Shown: piece after piece, positions 1-5,970 of the stretch
Position numbering within the stretch: the stretch's first letter is position 1
Layout of the letters: each line of letters opens with the position of its first letter
DNA from: a virus
Length of the DNA: 20,292 nt
Reading direction: 5' to 3' (one strand)
IMG/VR virus record: IMGVR_UViG_3300022837_000124
Span: 1 to 20,292 of that record
The notes under the pieces: generated by a model
What the model was told of the DNA's origin: nothing
Database searches by the model: none
What the model saw: the letters and a program-made list of their open reading frames with translations, nothing else
Translations under genes and position numbers: made by a program

Positions 1-9
1 ACGTTGCAT
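1..9 (-). CDS. possible start of a further leftward gene (edge, three codons only)
   Basis: An ATG at 9..7 follows the TGA of the preceding 38-residue gene in a TGAATG arrangement, with GGAG about 15-20 bases upstream. Only Met-Gln-Arg is inside the window, so nothing can be said about its product. It is listed because the tight packing of all genes to its right makes another coupled gene likely. It could equally be chance. Confidence 0.25.
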
Positions 10-126
10 TCAATCAGCATCATCATCTCCTTCCGCGAGTATCTCAAGCAGCTCCGTTATCCTAGCAAGCTGCGCGAGTACCGTCTCAACATCTTCTTCT
101 GTGAGTTCGATTGTTATTTTTTTCAT
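10..126 (-). CDS. small acidic phage protein, 38 aa
   Basis: This short reading frame begins MKKITIELTEEDVETVLAQL and ends in a run of Asp residues. It has an amphipathic, Leu- and Glu-rich pattern that looks like one long helix and may form a coiled coil. Its ATG overlaps the stop of the DUF3310-like gene upstream in an ATGA junction, which implies translational coupling. The pattern of overlapping starts and stops continues through the next four genes, supporting it as a real gene despite its size. I do not recognise a family, and no catalytic motif is visible. Confidence 0.6.
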   Translation of the reverse strand: MKKITIELTEEDVETVLAQLARITELLEILAEGDDDAD

Positions 127-380
127 TTGACGTTGTGTATTTCAATCAGCAAGTCGATGCAGTGCTTGGCTTTCTCTAAGTCGGACAAGGGTTGCCCCTT
201 TAACTTCCACCTAGTTATATACTTAACCACATTACCTTCTAGTAGCGACAAGCCGTTCTTCTCTGCGTACTCGGCAGGTTGGATCGCCATGTTCTTATAG
301 TGTGTCCCGCCCGTCTGTTTCTGTAGGGGACTGTCCTTCTTCGGTTCCACGTTCAAGTTCGGTATCTCTGCTGTCAACAT
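123..380 (-). CDS. DUF3310-like phage protein, 85 aa
   Basis: The C-terminal part carries the pattern of the small phage family DUF3310: GGTHYKN near residue 24-30, then a helix containing GNVVKYITRWKLKG, then DLEKAKHCIDLLIE. The family is widespread in phages and its biochemical role is not settled. The frame is open upstream to 482, but ATG at 380 is chosen because GGGAGAAG sits six bases before it and because the upstream extension is low-complexity and overlaps a recognisable gene. Even so, the first 86 bases overlap the end of that upstream gene in another frame. The stop overlaps the start of the next small gene (ATGA). Confidence 0.8.
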   Translation of the reverse strand: MLTAEIPNLNVEPKKDSPLQKQTGGTHYKNMAIQPAEYAEKNGLSLLEGNVVKYITRWKLKGQPLSDLEKAKHCIDLLIEIHNVK

Positions 381-486
381 TCTCTTCTCCCTTCTGTTCT
401 GGTTTCTCAAAGATTTTTGCCCAGTTATCCCCGAACTCGTGCAGGGGGACGAACGTGGGCCTGCGCTTACTTCCTTTGCCATTCAT
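295..486 (-). CDS. small conserved phage protein with MNGKGSKRRP N-terminus, 63 aa
   Basis: The first 28 residues (MNGKGSKRRPTFVPLHEF followed by a DNWAKIF stretch) match a short motif protein often seen in tailed phages, with a basic Gly/Lys/Arg start and an xNWxxIF segment; no function is established. The C-terminal half, after about residue 32, is acidic and low-complexity, and it is the part that overlaps the DUF3310-like gene in another frame. AGAGG lies seven bases before the ATG. The ATG overlaps the TGA of the 31-residue gene upstream, so expression is probably coupled. Confidence 0.75.
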   Translation of the reverse strand: MNGKGSKRRPTFVPLHEFGDNWAKIFEKPEQKGEENVDSRDTELERGTEEGQSPTETDGRDTL

Positions 487-578
487 TTGTTCGCCTCTTT
501 AATTTGTCTAAGCTGCGCCGCTATTTCTAATTGGCGGGCGAACAGTTTAAGCATGGCTCTTATATCTTCGTTAGTCAT
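483..578 (-). CDS. very small phage protein, 31 aa
   Basis: The frame reads MTNEDIRAMLKLFARQLEIA followed by AQLRQIKEANK and stop. It is a single predicted amphipathic helix. It overlaps its upstream neighbour by eight bases and its downstream neighbour by the ATGA stop-start junction, which is the spacing expected of a translated gene in this chain. No family is recognised. It is too short for homology to mean much, and confidence rests on the overlap pattern. Confidence 0.5.
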   Translation of the reverse strand: MTNEDIRAMLKLFARQLEIAAQLRQIKEANK

Positions 579-705
579 CATAAGCTCCGTGGTCTGCTAA
601 GTACTCAGCACGATCACGCGCTAGCTCAGCAGGGTCAATGTAGTCTTCGTCTTGCTCGTCTTGCCATCTATCTAAGTCTGCGTCTAACGAATCTCTGTTA
701 CTCAT
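571..705 (-). CDS. small acidic phage protein, 44 aa
   Basis: The protein starts MSNRDSLDADLDRWQDEQDE and continues with an ELARDRAEYLADHG helix. It is strongly acidic. Both ends overlap neighbours by eight bases (ATGAGTAA upstream, ATGACTAA downstream), so ribosomes finishing one gene can restart on the next. I do not recognise it. Small acidic proteins in phage early regions are sometimes host inhibitors or DNA mimics, but nothing in the sequence shows that here. Confidence 0.55.
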   Translation of the reverse strand: MSNRDSLDADLDRWQDEQDEDYIDPAELARDRAEYLADHGAYDD

Positions 706-889
706 TAGCGTGTCCTCCACTAGTCCCTACAGTTAACTTCCACTTTTCCGCAGCCTCTTCTTTACTGCCATCATCTGGTTTGGTATCACTTTCGTCTTCG
801 CCTTCAGGGCCTCTTTGTCTATTCCCTTCACCATTTAATTCGGTCAAGTCTTGTTGGGTCTTTCTGAAGTCTTTATCTTTACTCTTCAT
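698..889 (-). CDS. small hydrophilic phage protein, 63 aa
   Basis: The protein is charged throughout (MKSKDKDFRKTQQDLTELNG at the start, Asp/Glu-rich centre, then EEAAEKWKLTVGTSGG). It is probably largely disordered. The ATG lies 17 bases after the polymerase stop with GAGG eight bases upstream, and the stop overlaps the next gene by eight bases. No domain is recognised. The gene belongs to the same transcript as the polymerase and the chain of small genes to its left. Confidence 0.6.
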   Translation of the reverse strand: MKSKDKDFRKTQQDLTELNGEGNRQRGPEGEDESDTKPDDGSKEEAAEKWKLTVGTSGGHANE

Positions 890-905
890 TAGCTCGCCCT
901 CTTAA

Positions 906-3587
906 TTAACACTCTCCGTAAGAGGCTCCGAAACCACCTTCACAATCCAAGGGCAAGCCTTCTGCCCAATCAGGTGTCTGCTTCATGCAGGCGTATATAA
1001 ACTGCATGGCGTCTTCTGCCTCGTCTTCTTTTGCCACTGCACCTACAGCATCATGAACCGTCATGACAACCTTGTACTTCTTAGCTATCAACAGCAGGTG
1101 ATGCCCAATGATTAACCTAGCTAGGGCTTGGCATAAGTTCTCTACAACTTTACCGCCGTATATCCTGTTCGGTATGACTGAGCGTCCTCTCTTAGTGTCG
1201 TAGACAAGTTCTTCTCGTCCTGTCTCCTCGTCAATCCTCTTGCGTAGGTTCGGGTACTTTATATACAGCCCGTTAGGTAGTCGTATACCCCGTTTGCCTT
1301 CCACCTTGAGTAACCCGCCCCTACCTAGCGTTACGCTCTGGTTTTTAACCATGGCAGTCAAAGCATCGTTGCAAGTGCGCCATAGCTTTGTAATAGAGGG
1401 GTTAGCCCTACGGTAAATCTGTATGATCCTGTCGCACTCTTCTTGCGCTAGCTCTACCCCCATCGAGTTGAGCTGCGCTTTAAACTTAGCAGCACCCATA
1501 CCGTAGCCACAGTTATGCGCAATTACCGGTCCGCTATCCGTCCATATTGTGAAGCGATTGTTCGGCCCTGCGTAGGCGAGATCGTAGGTCATTAACTTCT
1601 TGCTGCAACTTTTGGATGCTTCTAGTGTTTCGCATGTTTTGGCTTCGGGTTGCGAACCGTATGTTGTTTGGCTCGTACCCTTTGTCATTGTTGATGCGGT
1701 CCATTTCCAAGCTCGGGCTATCCCATCCTTCAAGTGTCTGTACATACGCGAGGAACTTTGTTCGGTCCTCTCTCCACTCGTGGTGAACCCGTATACCCCT
1801 ACCCCCGTAGTCTTTGTGCCTGCTATTTCCTGAGTTATGGCACCGGGAGATAGCAGAAGAAAGTCTGTTGAGGAGTCGTGTTCTATGGGAATCATCTGGC
1901 ATGGCTGCGGCATACTTCCAATACCTTTTTTGATTGCTTGCTTGCTTAGCACAGATTGGGCAGCGAGTAGTCCTAAAGTTTTTAAGGTTGTGCCGGTCGA
2001 TTGTATACTCGGGTCGCCCGCAATCGCATTTAACGATAACTGCCTTAACGCCTCCCCGCACTCCCCTGACAAAGCCTCTAACGGTAATTTTGCCGCTCCG
2101 GTCACCAATGCTTGGGAGAGGGTGCTTTCGTCTTGCACCACTGACTGCGTCTCCTGCCACTTGCCCCCGCACAATATCCTGTGGTCGGGTGTTAACCAAC
2201 TCCCGCAAAGACTCACAGTTTCTTTCAAACCCTTCTCTAGTAATCCTTGGTGGCATACCCAATTTTCTCCGTCCCAAAGTCTGTCCGATGTGGTTACCTG
2301 TTCTATCGGCTTCCACCCTGTTTCACACAGTACCCTAGTCCCAGCACCGATACAACCGAGTATCGTGGTCTTACCTATAAACCTCTCGTCCTTGTTGATC
2401 TCTTCCTCTGGCTTGCCGTATATAGAAGAAGCCATAACCTTGTACACATCGTCTCCTGCTGCAAAAGTACCGACCAGATTATCTTGTTCTGCGAGCCATG
2501 CCAAGGTTCTTGCTTCAATTTGTGAAGAATCGCAGTCGAGGAAAGTATAGCCTTGAGGGGCTAGCATGGCGTTTTTAAGGATTGAGCCACGGGGAAGGTT
2601 CTGCATGTTGATCTTGTCGTCCCCGCCCCACCGTCCGGTGTGCGCAGCGTAGTACCTTAGCGGTATAGGCAGTGCGCCCCTGTTACCGATGTTTATAAAC
2701 CTCTCTGTGCGTGTCTCTTCAATAGTAGACTTTACCCCTAGCCGCGCCCCTATAAGTATCTGCACAACAGGGTTCTCATGCTCTCTAAGGGCTTGAAAAG
2801 CCTCGTCTGTTTTGGCAAAAGCTAAAGTTTCTTTGCCAGTGGTTAAACTGACCTTAACGGGGGGTATAACACCTTGCGCTATAAGTAGCTCTGCGAACTG
2901 CGGGTTACTCATTATCTGTTCGCGGGTAACACCTGCCTTACCAAGCCACGTAGCCTTCTTCTCTTTAAGCTCGTCTAAGTGACCCTCTAGCAAATAAGAC
3001 CCTACTTGTAGTACGGGTTCAGTAAACATCCGTAAAGTTAAGTCGATAAGTTTAAGCTCTACTACAGGGAAACCCTCAGCCATAAGACACTTGAATAGTT
3101 TGTAAGTGATTATCGTGTCGTTCTTGCAGTAACCCGCATACGCCTCCAAATCCTCCTCCGAGAAGTCTTCGCGCCGCTTACCCAACGCGTTCAAAACCTC
3201 AGTGCCTTTCTTGCCTATGCCGTAGTGTTCAGTGAGTGCCCTTAGACTGCCACCTACTTGCGTGCCGTGTATTGCCCTAGCCATCGAGAGCGTGTCTGCT
3301 ATGCGTGCAGGTTTTATACCGAACCGCCAACTTAAAATAGCCATATCAAACATAGCATTGTGCGCAATGGCTAAAGAGTTTTCCCAATCAAACGAATCTA
3401 AAAATTCCTGCGTTTCCTTTTCCGTTCCAGAAAACCATGTGGTAGAACTAGAACTACTATCATCTATTTGAACGGAGACGCCAATGACTTCAAAGCTGTC
3501 ACTGCGTATGTATTCTTCCGTAGTAAGTTTAGACAAACTGTATTGCCTGTCGTAATAAGTTTCAAAGTCGAGCGTTATGAATTTCAT
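906..3587 (-). CDS. family A DNA polymerase with 3'-5' exonuclease, interrupted by an intein
   Basis: Replicative phage DNA polymerase, 893 aa as translated and 612 aa after removal of the intein. The N-terminal DEDDy proofreading domain shows Exo I (LDFETYY, Asp7/Glu9), Exo II (AHNAMFD, Asn77/Asp81) and Exo III (YCKND, Tyr153/Asp157). The polymerase domain shows motif A (DCDSSQIEAR, Asp353/Glu358), motif B (Arg403 and Lys406 before the intein, YGMG after it) and motif C (TVHDAV, His845/Asp846). There is no 5'-3' exonuclease domain, as is usual for phage enzymes. The intein splits motif B between Gly411 and Cys693; splicing would restore ILGCGYGMGA. GAGG lies nine bases before the ATG, and the start overlaps the VRR-NUC gene by 26 bases. 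Activity should depend on splicing, because motif B contacts the incoming nucleotide. Confidence 0.95.
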   Translation of the reverse strand: MKFITLDFETYYDRQYSLSKLTTEEYIRSDSFEVIGVSVQIDDSSSSSTTWFSGTEKETQEFLDSFDWENSLAIAHNAMFDMAILSWRFGIKPARIADTLSMARAIHGTQVGGSLRALTEHYGIGKKGTEVLNALGKRREDFSEEDLEAYAGYCKNDTIITYKLFKCLMAEGFPVVELKLIDLTLRMFTEPVLQVGSYLLEGHLDELKEKKATWLGKAGVTREQIMSNPQFAELLIAQGVIPPVKVSLTTGKETLAFAKTDEAFQALREHENPVVQILIGARLGVKSTIEETRTERFINIGNRGALPIPLRYYAAHTGRWGGDDKINMQNLPRGSILKNAMLAPQGYTFLDCDSSQIEARTLAWLAEQDNLVGTFAAGDDVYKVMASSIYGKPEEEINKDERFIGKTTILGCIGAGTRVLCETGWKPIEQVTTSDRLWDGENWVCHQGLLEKGLKETVSLCGSWLTPDHRILCGGKWQETQSVVQDESTLSQALVTGAAKLPLEALSGECGEALRQLSLNAIAGDPSIQSTGTTLKTLGLLAAQSVLSKQAIKKGIGSMPQPCQMIPIEHDSSTDFLLLSPGAITQEIAGTKTTGVGVYGFTTSGERTEQSSSRMYRHLKDGIARAWKWTASTMTKGTSQTTYGSQPEAKTCETLEASKSCSKKLMTYDLAYAGPNNRFTIWTDSGPVIAHNCGYGMGAAKFKAQLNSMGVELAQEECDRIIQIYRRANPSITKLWRTCNDALTAMVKNQSVTLGRGGLLKVEGKRGIRLPNGLYIKYPNLRKRIDEETGREELVYDTKRGRSVIPNRIYGGKVVENLCQALARLIIGHHLLLIAKKYKVVMTVHDAVGAVAKEDEAEDAMQFIYACMKQTPDWAEGLPLDCEGGFGASYGEC
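1512..2354 (-). mobile_element. intein coding segment inside DNA polymerase motif B (281 residues)
   Basis: Residues 412-692 of the polymerase frame. Block A is CIGAGTRVLCETGWKPIEQV with the nucleophile Cys412. Block B is LTPDH, giving the TxxH pair at 466-469. Block F is TYDLAYAGPNNRFTI, and block G is GPVIAHN followed by the +1 extein Cys693. All residues needed for class 1 splicing are visible (Cys1, block B Thr/His, penultimate His, terminal Asn, +1 Cys). Between about 485 and 660 the in-frame sequence is rich in Ser, Thr, Ala and Gly and has neither LAGLIDADG nor HNH motifs. The endonuclease is instead found in another frame of the same DNA (1534-2256). Confidence 0.93.
1534..2256 (-). 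CDS. HNH homing endonuclease nested in the intein, -1 frame relative to polymerase
   Basis: A 240-residue protein on the same strand as the polymerase but in a different frame, lying wholly inside the intein DNA. With ATG 2256 as start, KCDCG (Cys77, Cys79) and CPIC (Cys99, Cys102) form a likely zinc-binding module. YGGRGI at 150-155 and DRINNDKGYEPNNIRFAT at 186-203 form the core of the phage/intron HNH family that nicks or cuts DNA for homing. A Lys/Arg/Leu-rich coiled-coil tail follows (about 214-236). The frame is open to GTG 2316. ATG 2256 is preferred because GGAG stands ten bases before it. A later start near the GDRSGKITV segment cannot be excluded. It would act as a freestanding nuclease that spreads the intein into empty polymerase genes. 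Confidence 0.88.
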   Translation of the reverse strand: MPPRITREGFERNCESLRELVNTRPQDIVRGQVAGDAVSGARRKHPLPSIGDRSGKITVRGFVRGVRGGVKAVIVKCDCGRPEYTIDRHNLKNFRTTRCPICAKQASNQKRYWKYAAAMPDDSHRTRLLNRLSSAISRCHNSGNSRHKDYGGRGIRVHHEWREDRTKFLAYVQTLEGWDSPSLEMDRINNDKGYEPNNIRFATRSQNMRNTRSIQKLQQEVNDLRSRLRRAEQSLHNMDG

Positions 3588-3867
3588 TTATGTGAGCCTC
3601 AAGCTCGTGTAGGTTGTTTTCGTTTATAACAAGTGCAGTGCCACCCGATTTACGAATCGCAGCTATCTCCCTGTCTTGTAGTGCAGTAGTCTTGCCTTTA
3701 CCTGCCTTGCATTCAACAGCGAGAAAGCTGCCGTTAAAGCAACATATAACATCGGGCACTCCGCTGCGACCCATACCATAACTGGCGGGAAAGAAGTAAT
3801 ACGCGCCATGCTCTTTGAGCAATCGCACTACTTTGTTCTTCACTTTCTTTTCGGGGGTTAAAGCCAT
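3562..3867 (-). CDS. VRR-NUC family nuclease, 101 aa
   Basis: A small PD-(D/E)xK nuclease of the VRR-NUC type, common next to phage replication genes and thought to act on branched DNA. The core is visible: SGVPDVI (Asp39), then FLAVECKAGKGK (Glu52, Lys54), then LQDREIAAI with the conserved Gln64, and a GGTALVIN strand. The length suits a single-domain phage member. The frame is open upstream to ATG 3942, but that start lies beyond a hairpin terminator (3907-3933). ATG 3867 (MALTPEKKV) or ATG 3885 are the plausible starts; neither has a good Shine-Dalgarno. A weak TTTACA-17-TACGCT pair lies just upstream. The gene overlaps the polymerase start by 26 bases. Confidence 0.85.
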   Translation of the reverse strand: MALTPEKKVKNKVVRLLKEHGAYYFFPASYGMGRSGVPDVICCFNGSFLAVECKAGKGKTTALQDREIAAIRKSGGTALVINENNLHELEAHINEIHNARL

Positions 3868-3906
3868 GCAAGGAGCGTAGCGCATAGTTTGGACTTTGTA
3901 AAGCAC

Positions 3907-3933
3907 AAAAAAACCCCGCACAAAGGCGGGGTT
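3907..3933 (-). terminator. rho-independent terminator of the 8.3-4.0 kb leftward operon
   Basis: On the minus strand, AACCCCGC and GCGGGGTT form an 8-bp stem around a 6-base loop, followed immediately by seven T residues. It lies between the ribbon-helix-helix gene and the VRR-NUC/polymerase genes, so it would stop or attenuate transcription before the replication genes. Confidence 0.88.
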
Positions 3934-3945
3934 AATCTTCATACC

Positions 3946-3964
3946 AACCTACAATTTGTAGGTT
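3946..3964. repeat. palindrome family 1, copy 1
   Basis: Perfect 8-bp arms AACCTACA and TGTAGGTT around centre ATT. It overlaps the last bases of the ribbon-helix-helix gene and stands just upstream of the terminator. Confidence 0.85.
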
Positions 3965-4154
3965 AGTCGTCGAAATCTTCGGGTAAAGTTTCTTGGGTTT
4001 TTATTACATGCGCTTCAAGTGCATCGCGCATCGCGGTTGTGTAGTTGGTGTAGTTCTCTTTGTAGTAGTCTAACACCTCTGTTGCGATGCGCAGGTTTAC
4101 GTGTGCCATAGCAGGCTTAACACCCTTGCCTCTGCGCTTAACTGTTGAGTTCAT
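3963..4154 (-). CDS. ribbon-helix-helix (CopG/BrnA-like) DNA-binding protein, 63 aa
   Basis: A basic N-terminus (MNSTVKRRGKGVKPAM) precedes HVNLRIATEVLDYYKENYTN and then a second helix, YTTAMRDALEAHV. This strand-helix-helix pattern, with alternating hydrophobic and polar residues in VNLRI, is that of ribbon-helix-helix repressors. Such proteins bind palindromic DNA as dimers. AGGAG stands seven bases before the ATG, and the gene overlaps the end of the upstream 318-residue gene by 17 bases. It is the last gene of the operon before a terminator, and a family-1 palindrome overlaps its 3' end. A role in regulating this operon is an inference. No toxin partner is seen next to it. Confidence 0.7.
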   Translation of the reverse strand: MNSTVKRRGKGVKPAMAHVNLRIATEVLDYYKENYTNYTTAMRDALEAHVIKTQETLPEDFDD

Positions 4155-5094
4155 TAGCTATCTCCTCTGATACCCAAAACATTCCTTCGGCGTGCTTAAA
4201 GCCAACATTAGATATGAAGCTGTTGTCCTCTGCCATTTTAAGCAGTCCTATCGCGCCGCGCACTTTGTCAGGTAATAGCTCTCGCTTGTAGGTGCGTACT
4301 TTTGTGTCGCGATGCTGCCATACATGGTATCCGTTCTCTGCGGCTTGTAAGTACAAACCTTGACCTCGGCTCTGCGCCTTGGCGGCTTCACTTACTAACG
4401 TAAGGTCTTCTGCGGCGTCTTTATGCGCTGCTACATACTCTCCGATGCCTTTAGCTTTGAAGTATTGCTGCACTGCTTGGCTAAGAAGCGGGTCGGAAAA
4501 TGCAGCTTCCTCTAGCTCTCGCACGATATTACGCTTTGCGTTACCTAGTTTATATTTCGTGTCTTGGTGCGCGGAGGCTACTGCTCTGTCTATTATCACT
4601 GCGGTGGCGCTAAGAGTCTCAACCTTGCTCATACCATAAAAGTATTTGCGGATTATAGAGGCAGCCTTAGAATCACTAGTAGTTTCCATGCACGTCCCGC
4701 GACGCAACGCGCCTACTATACGGTTGTTAGTAAAGTTCAACGCACCTGTATCGTCGTTAACGTATACCGCTCCCACAGGTTCTAACCCATCGAAAACAAG
4801 CATGGAATGGAAGGTAGCATTGAAGGATAGATCAACGCAAAAGTTTAAGCGCATCATTTTAGGCGCAAGGTGGCGCAGTAGTCTGTACGCTGTCCTGTGC
4901 GCTTGTTTTCGCTCCCTGTGCTGATTTGGGTCTGCCTCTGGACTAAACTCTGTGAGCGGGTAATTAAACTTCTCCTCCTGATAAACATTACTGGGCATGT
5001 TGAGGAAGCGCGTTACGCTCCCGCTTTTTATTTGCTTTGCCGCGTTAGCTGCTCGGCTCGCGGGGCGGTGACTATATACTTGTGTAAAATTCAT
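4138..5094 (-). CDS. conserved phage protein of unknown function, 318 aa
   Basis: A soluble protein with no signal peptide or membrane segment. It starts MNFTQVYSHRPASRAANAAK, has a central segment around LRLNFC/FHSMLVFDGLEPVGAVYV that looks like beta strands, a helical charged middle (KRNIVRELEEAAFSDPLLSQ), and a C-terminal half with alternating aromatic and charged residues. I do not recognise a family. AAGGAG lies six bases before the ATG, overlapping the stop of the upstream gene. Its constant company is the MoxR ATPase, VWA protein and 284-residue protein upstream, so it may be an accessory subunit or substrate of that complex (inference from position only). Confidence 0.85.
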   Translation of the reverse strand: MNFTQVYSHRPASRAANAAKQIKSGSVTRFLNMPSNVYQEEKFNYPLTEFSPEADPNQHRERKQAHRTAYRLLRHLAPKMMRLNFCVDLSFNATFHSMLVFDGLEPVGAVYVNDDTGALNFTNNRIVGALRRGTCMETTSDSKAASIIRKYFYGMSKVETLSATAVIIDRAVASAHQDTKYKLGNAKRNIVRELEEAAFSDPLLSQAVQQYFKAKGIGEYVAAHKDAAEDLTLVSEAAKAQSRGQGLYLQAAENGYHVWQHRDTKVRTYKRELLPDKVRGAIGLLKMAEDNSFISNVGFKHAEGMFWVSEEIANELNS

Positions 5095-5104
5095 GTTGTT
5101 CTCC

Positions 5105-5959
5105 TTACCACTCGTAGGTTTTAATTATTTCGTCAACTTCTTTTTTAACTTCGTCGCGCACTTCGGGCTGATCTTTGAACATATCCTTTGTCTTGCCCTC
5201 CATGATCTCTTCTAACTTCTTGCGCGCTTCTTCTAACTTGGGGTCATTGGTAACATTCATGTGCTTAAGCATACGGCATAGCTCCAGTGGGTTAGACACA
5301 AAAGTATCATGCCACCGTTTGTCGTCTGCGTCCCCTTGCACCGCGCACTTTGCACTTATCTGATCGAGTTGTTTGCGTAGCCGCCGTTCATTTTCTTTGA
5401 CTGCCTCTCTGATCTTGCGCTCTACTTCCCCGTCACACGCGGCGCGTAACTCTTGCATCTCCTGCTCTGGTAGGTCTATGCACAAGTGCCCACTAGCGGG
5501 TACGGGCGCAACAACAAAGCCCCATGCGTACTTGTTAAGTATCTGTTCAACAAGCGGATAGTCTTCCTCATTAAATATGTCACCTCTATATTCTCTAGCA
5601 ACCTCACGATAGGTAGCGTACTTGTTCTCAAAGGTCTTAACCAAACGGTCAAACTCTTGATGCTTCCAGTTATGCTGCGCTTTGTAGTCGATGAACAAAC
5701 TTGTTGGGCATAGGCGATAACCCTTGTCATCCCAAGGCAGCGTCATAGCCGAATGCCATAACCGAACATTGGCGGCGTGCTTTTGTATATCTTTGTGTCC
5801 CACTGATCCCACCATCAGGTTGTCGTACATACGCATTGCTCGAGGGTCGGCGTTCTTGCCCTTGGCAACTTCGTTCTCTAGGTCTTTGTTGCGCTTGCTT
5901 GCACCCCACACACTAATGTTTAGCTTAACTAATACTGCACTATTTGCTATTGCACTCAT
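5105..5959 (-). CDS. unknown protein associated with MoxR-VWA pair, 284 aa
   Basis: A soluble, helix-rich protein. The N-terminus (VLVKLNISVWGASKRNKDLE) is followed by a region with LWHSAMTLPWDDKGYRLCPT, and the C-terminal third is a long charged segment (EVERKIREAVKENERRLRKQ onwards) likely to form a coiled coil. The opening and the layout recall DUF3150-type proteins that accompany phage MoxR-like ATPases, but I cannot confirm that by eye. GGAG stands seven bases before the ATG, directly after a family-1 palindrome. It is co-transcribed with the MoxR and VWA genes and probably belongs to the same functional unit. Confidence 0.85.
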   Translation of the reverse strand: MSAIANSAVLVKLNISVWGASKRNKDLENEVAKGKNADPRAMRMYDNLMVGSVGHKDIQKHAANVRLWHSAMTLPWDDKGYRLCPTSLFIDYKAQHNWKHQEFDRLVKTFENKYATYREVAREYRGDIFNEEDYPLVEQILNKYAWGFVVAPVPASGHLCIDLPEQEMQELRAACDGEVERKIREAVKENERRLRKQLDQISAKCAVQGDADDKRWHDTFVSNPLELCRMLKHMNVTNDPKLEEARKKLEEIMEGKTKDMFKDQPEVRDEVKKEVDEIIKTYEW

Positions 5960-5970
5960 TGCTGTTCTCC

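Noticed and set aside
1837-2550. Rightward 237-codon frame opposite the intein
   Set aside because: No domain or ribosome site; it lies antisense to two strongly supported frames and looks like a shadow.
3868-3942. Upstream extension of the VRR-NUC gene to ATG 3942
   Set aside because: The extension contains a full rho-independent terminator and adds residues unlike the family.
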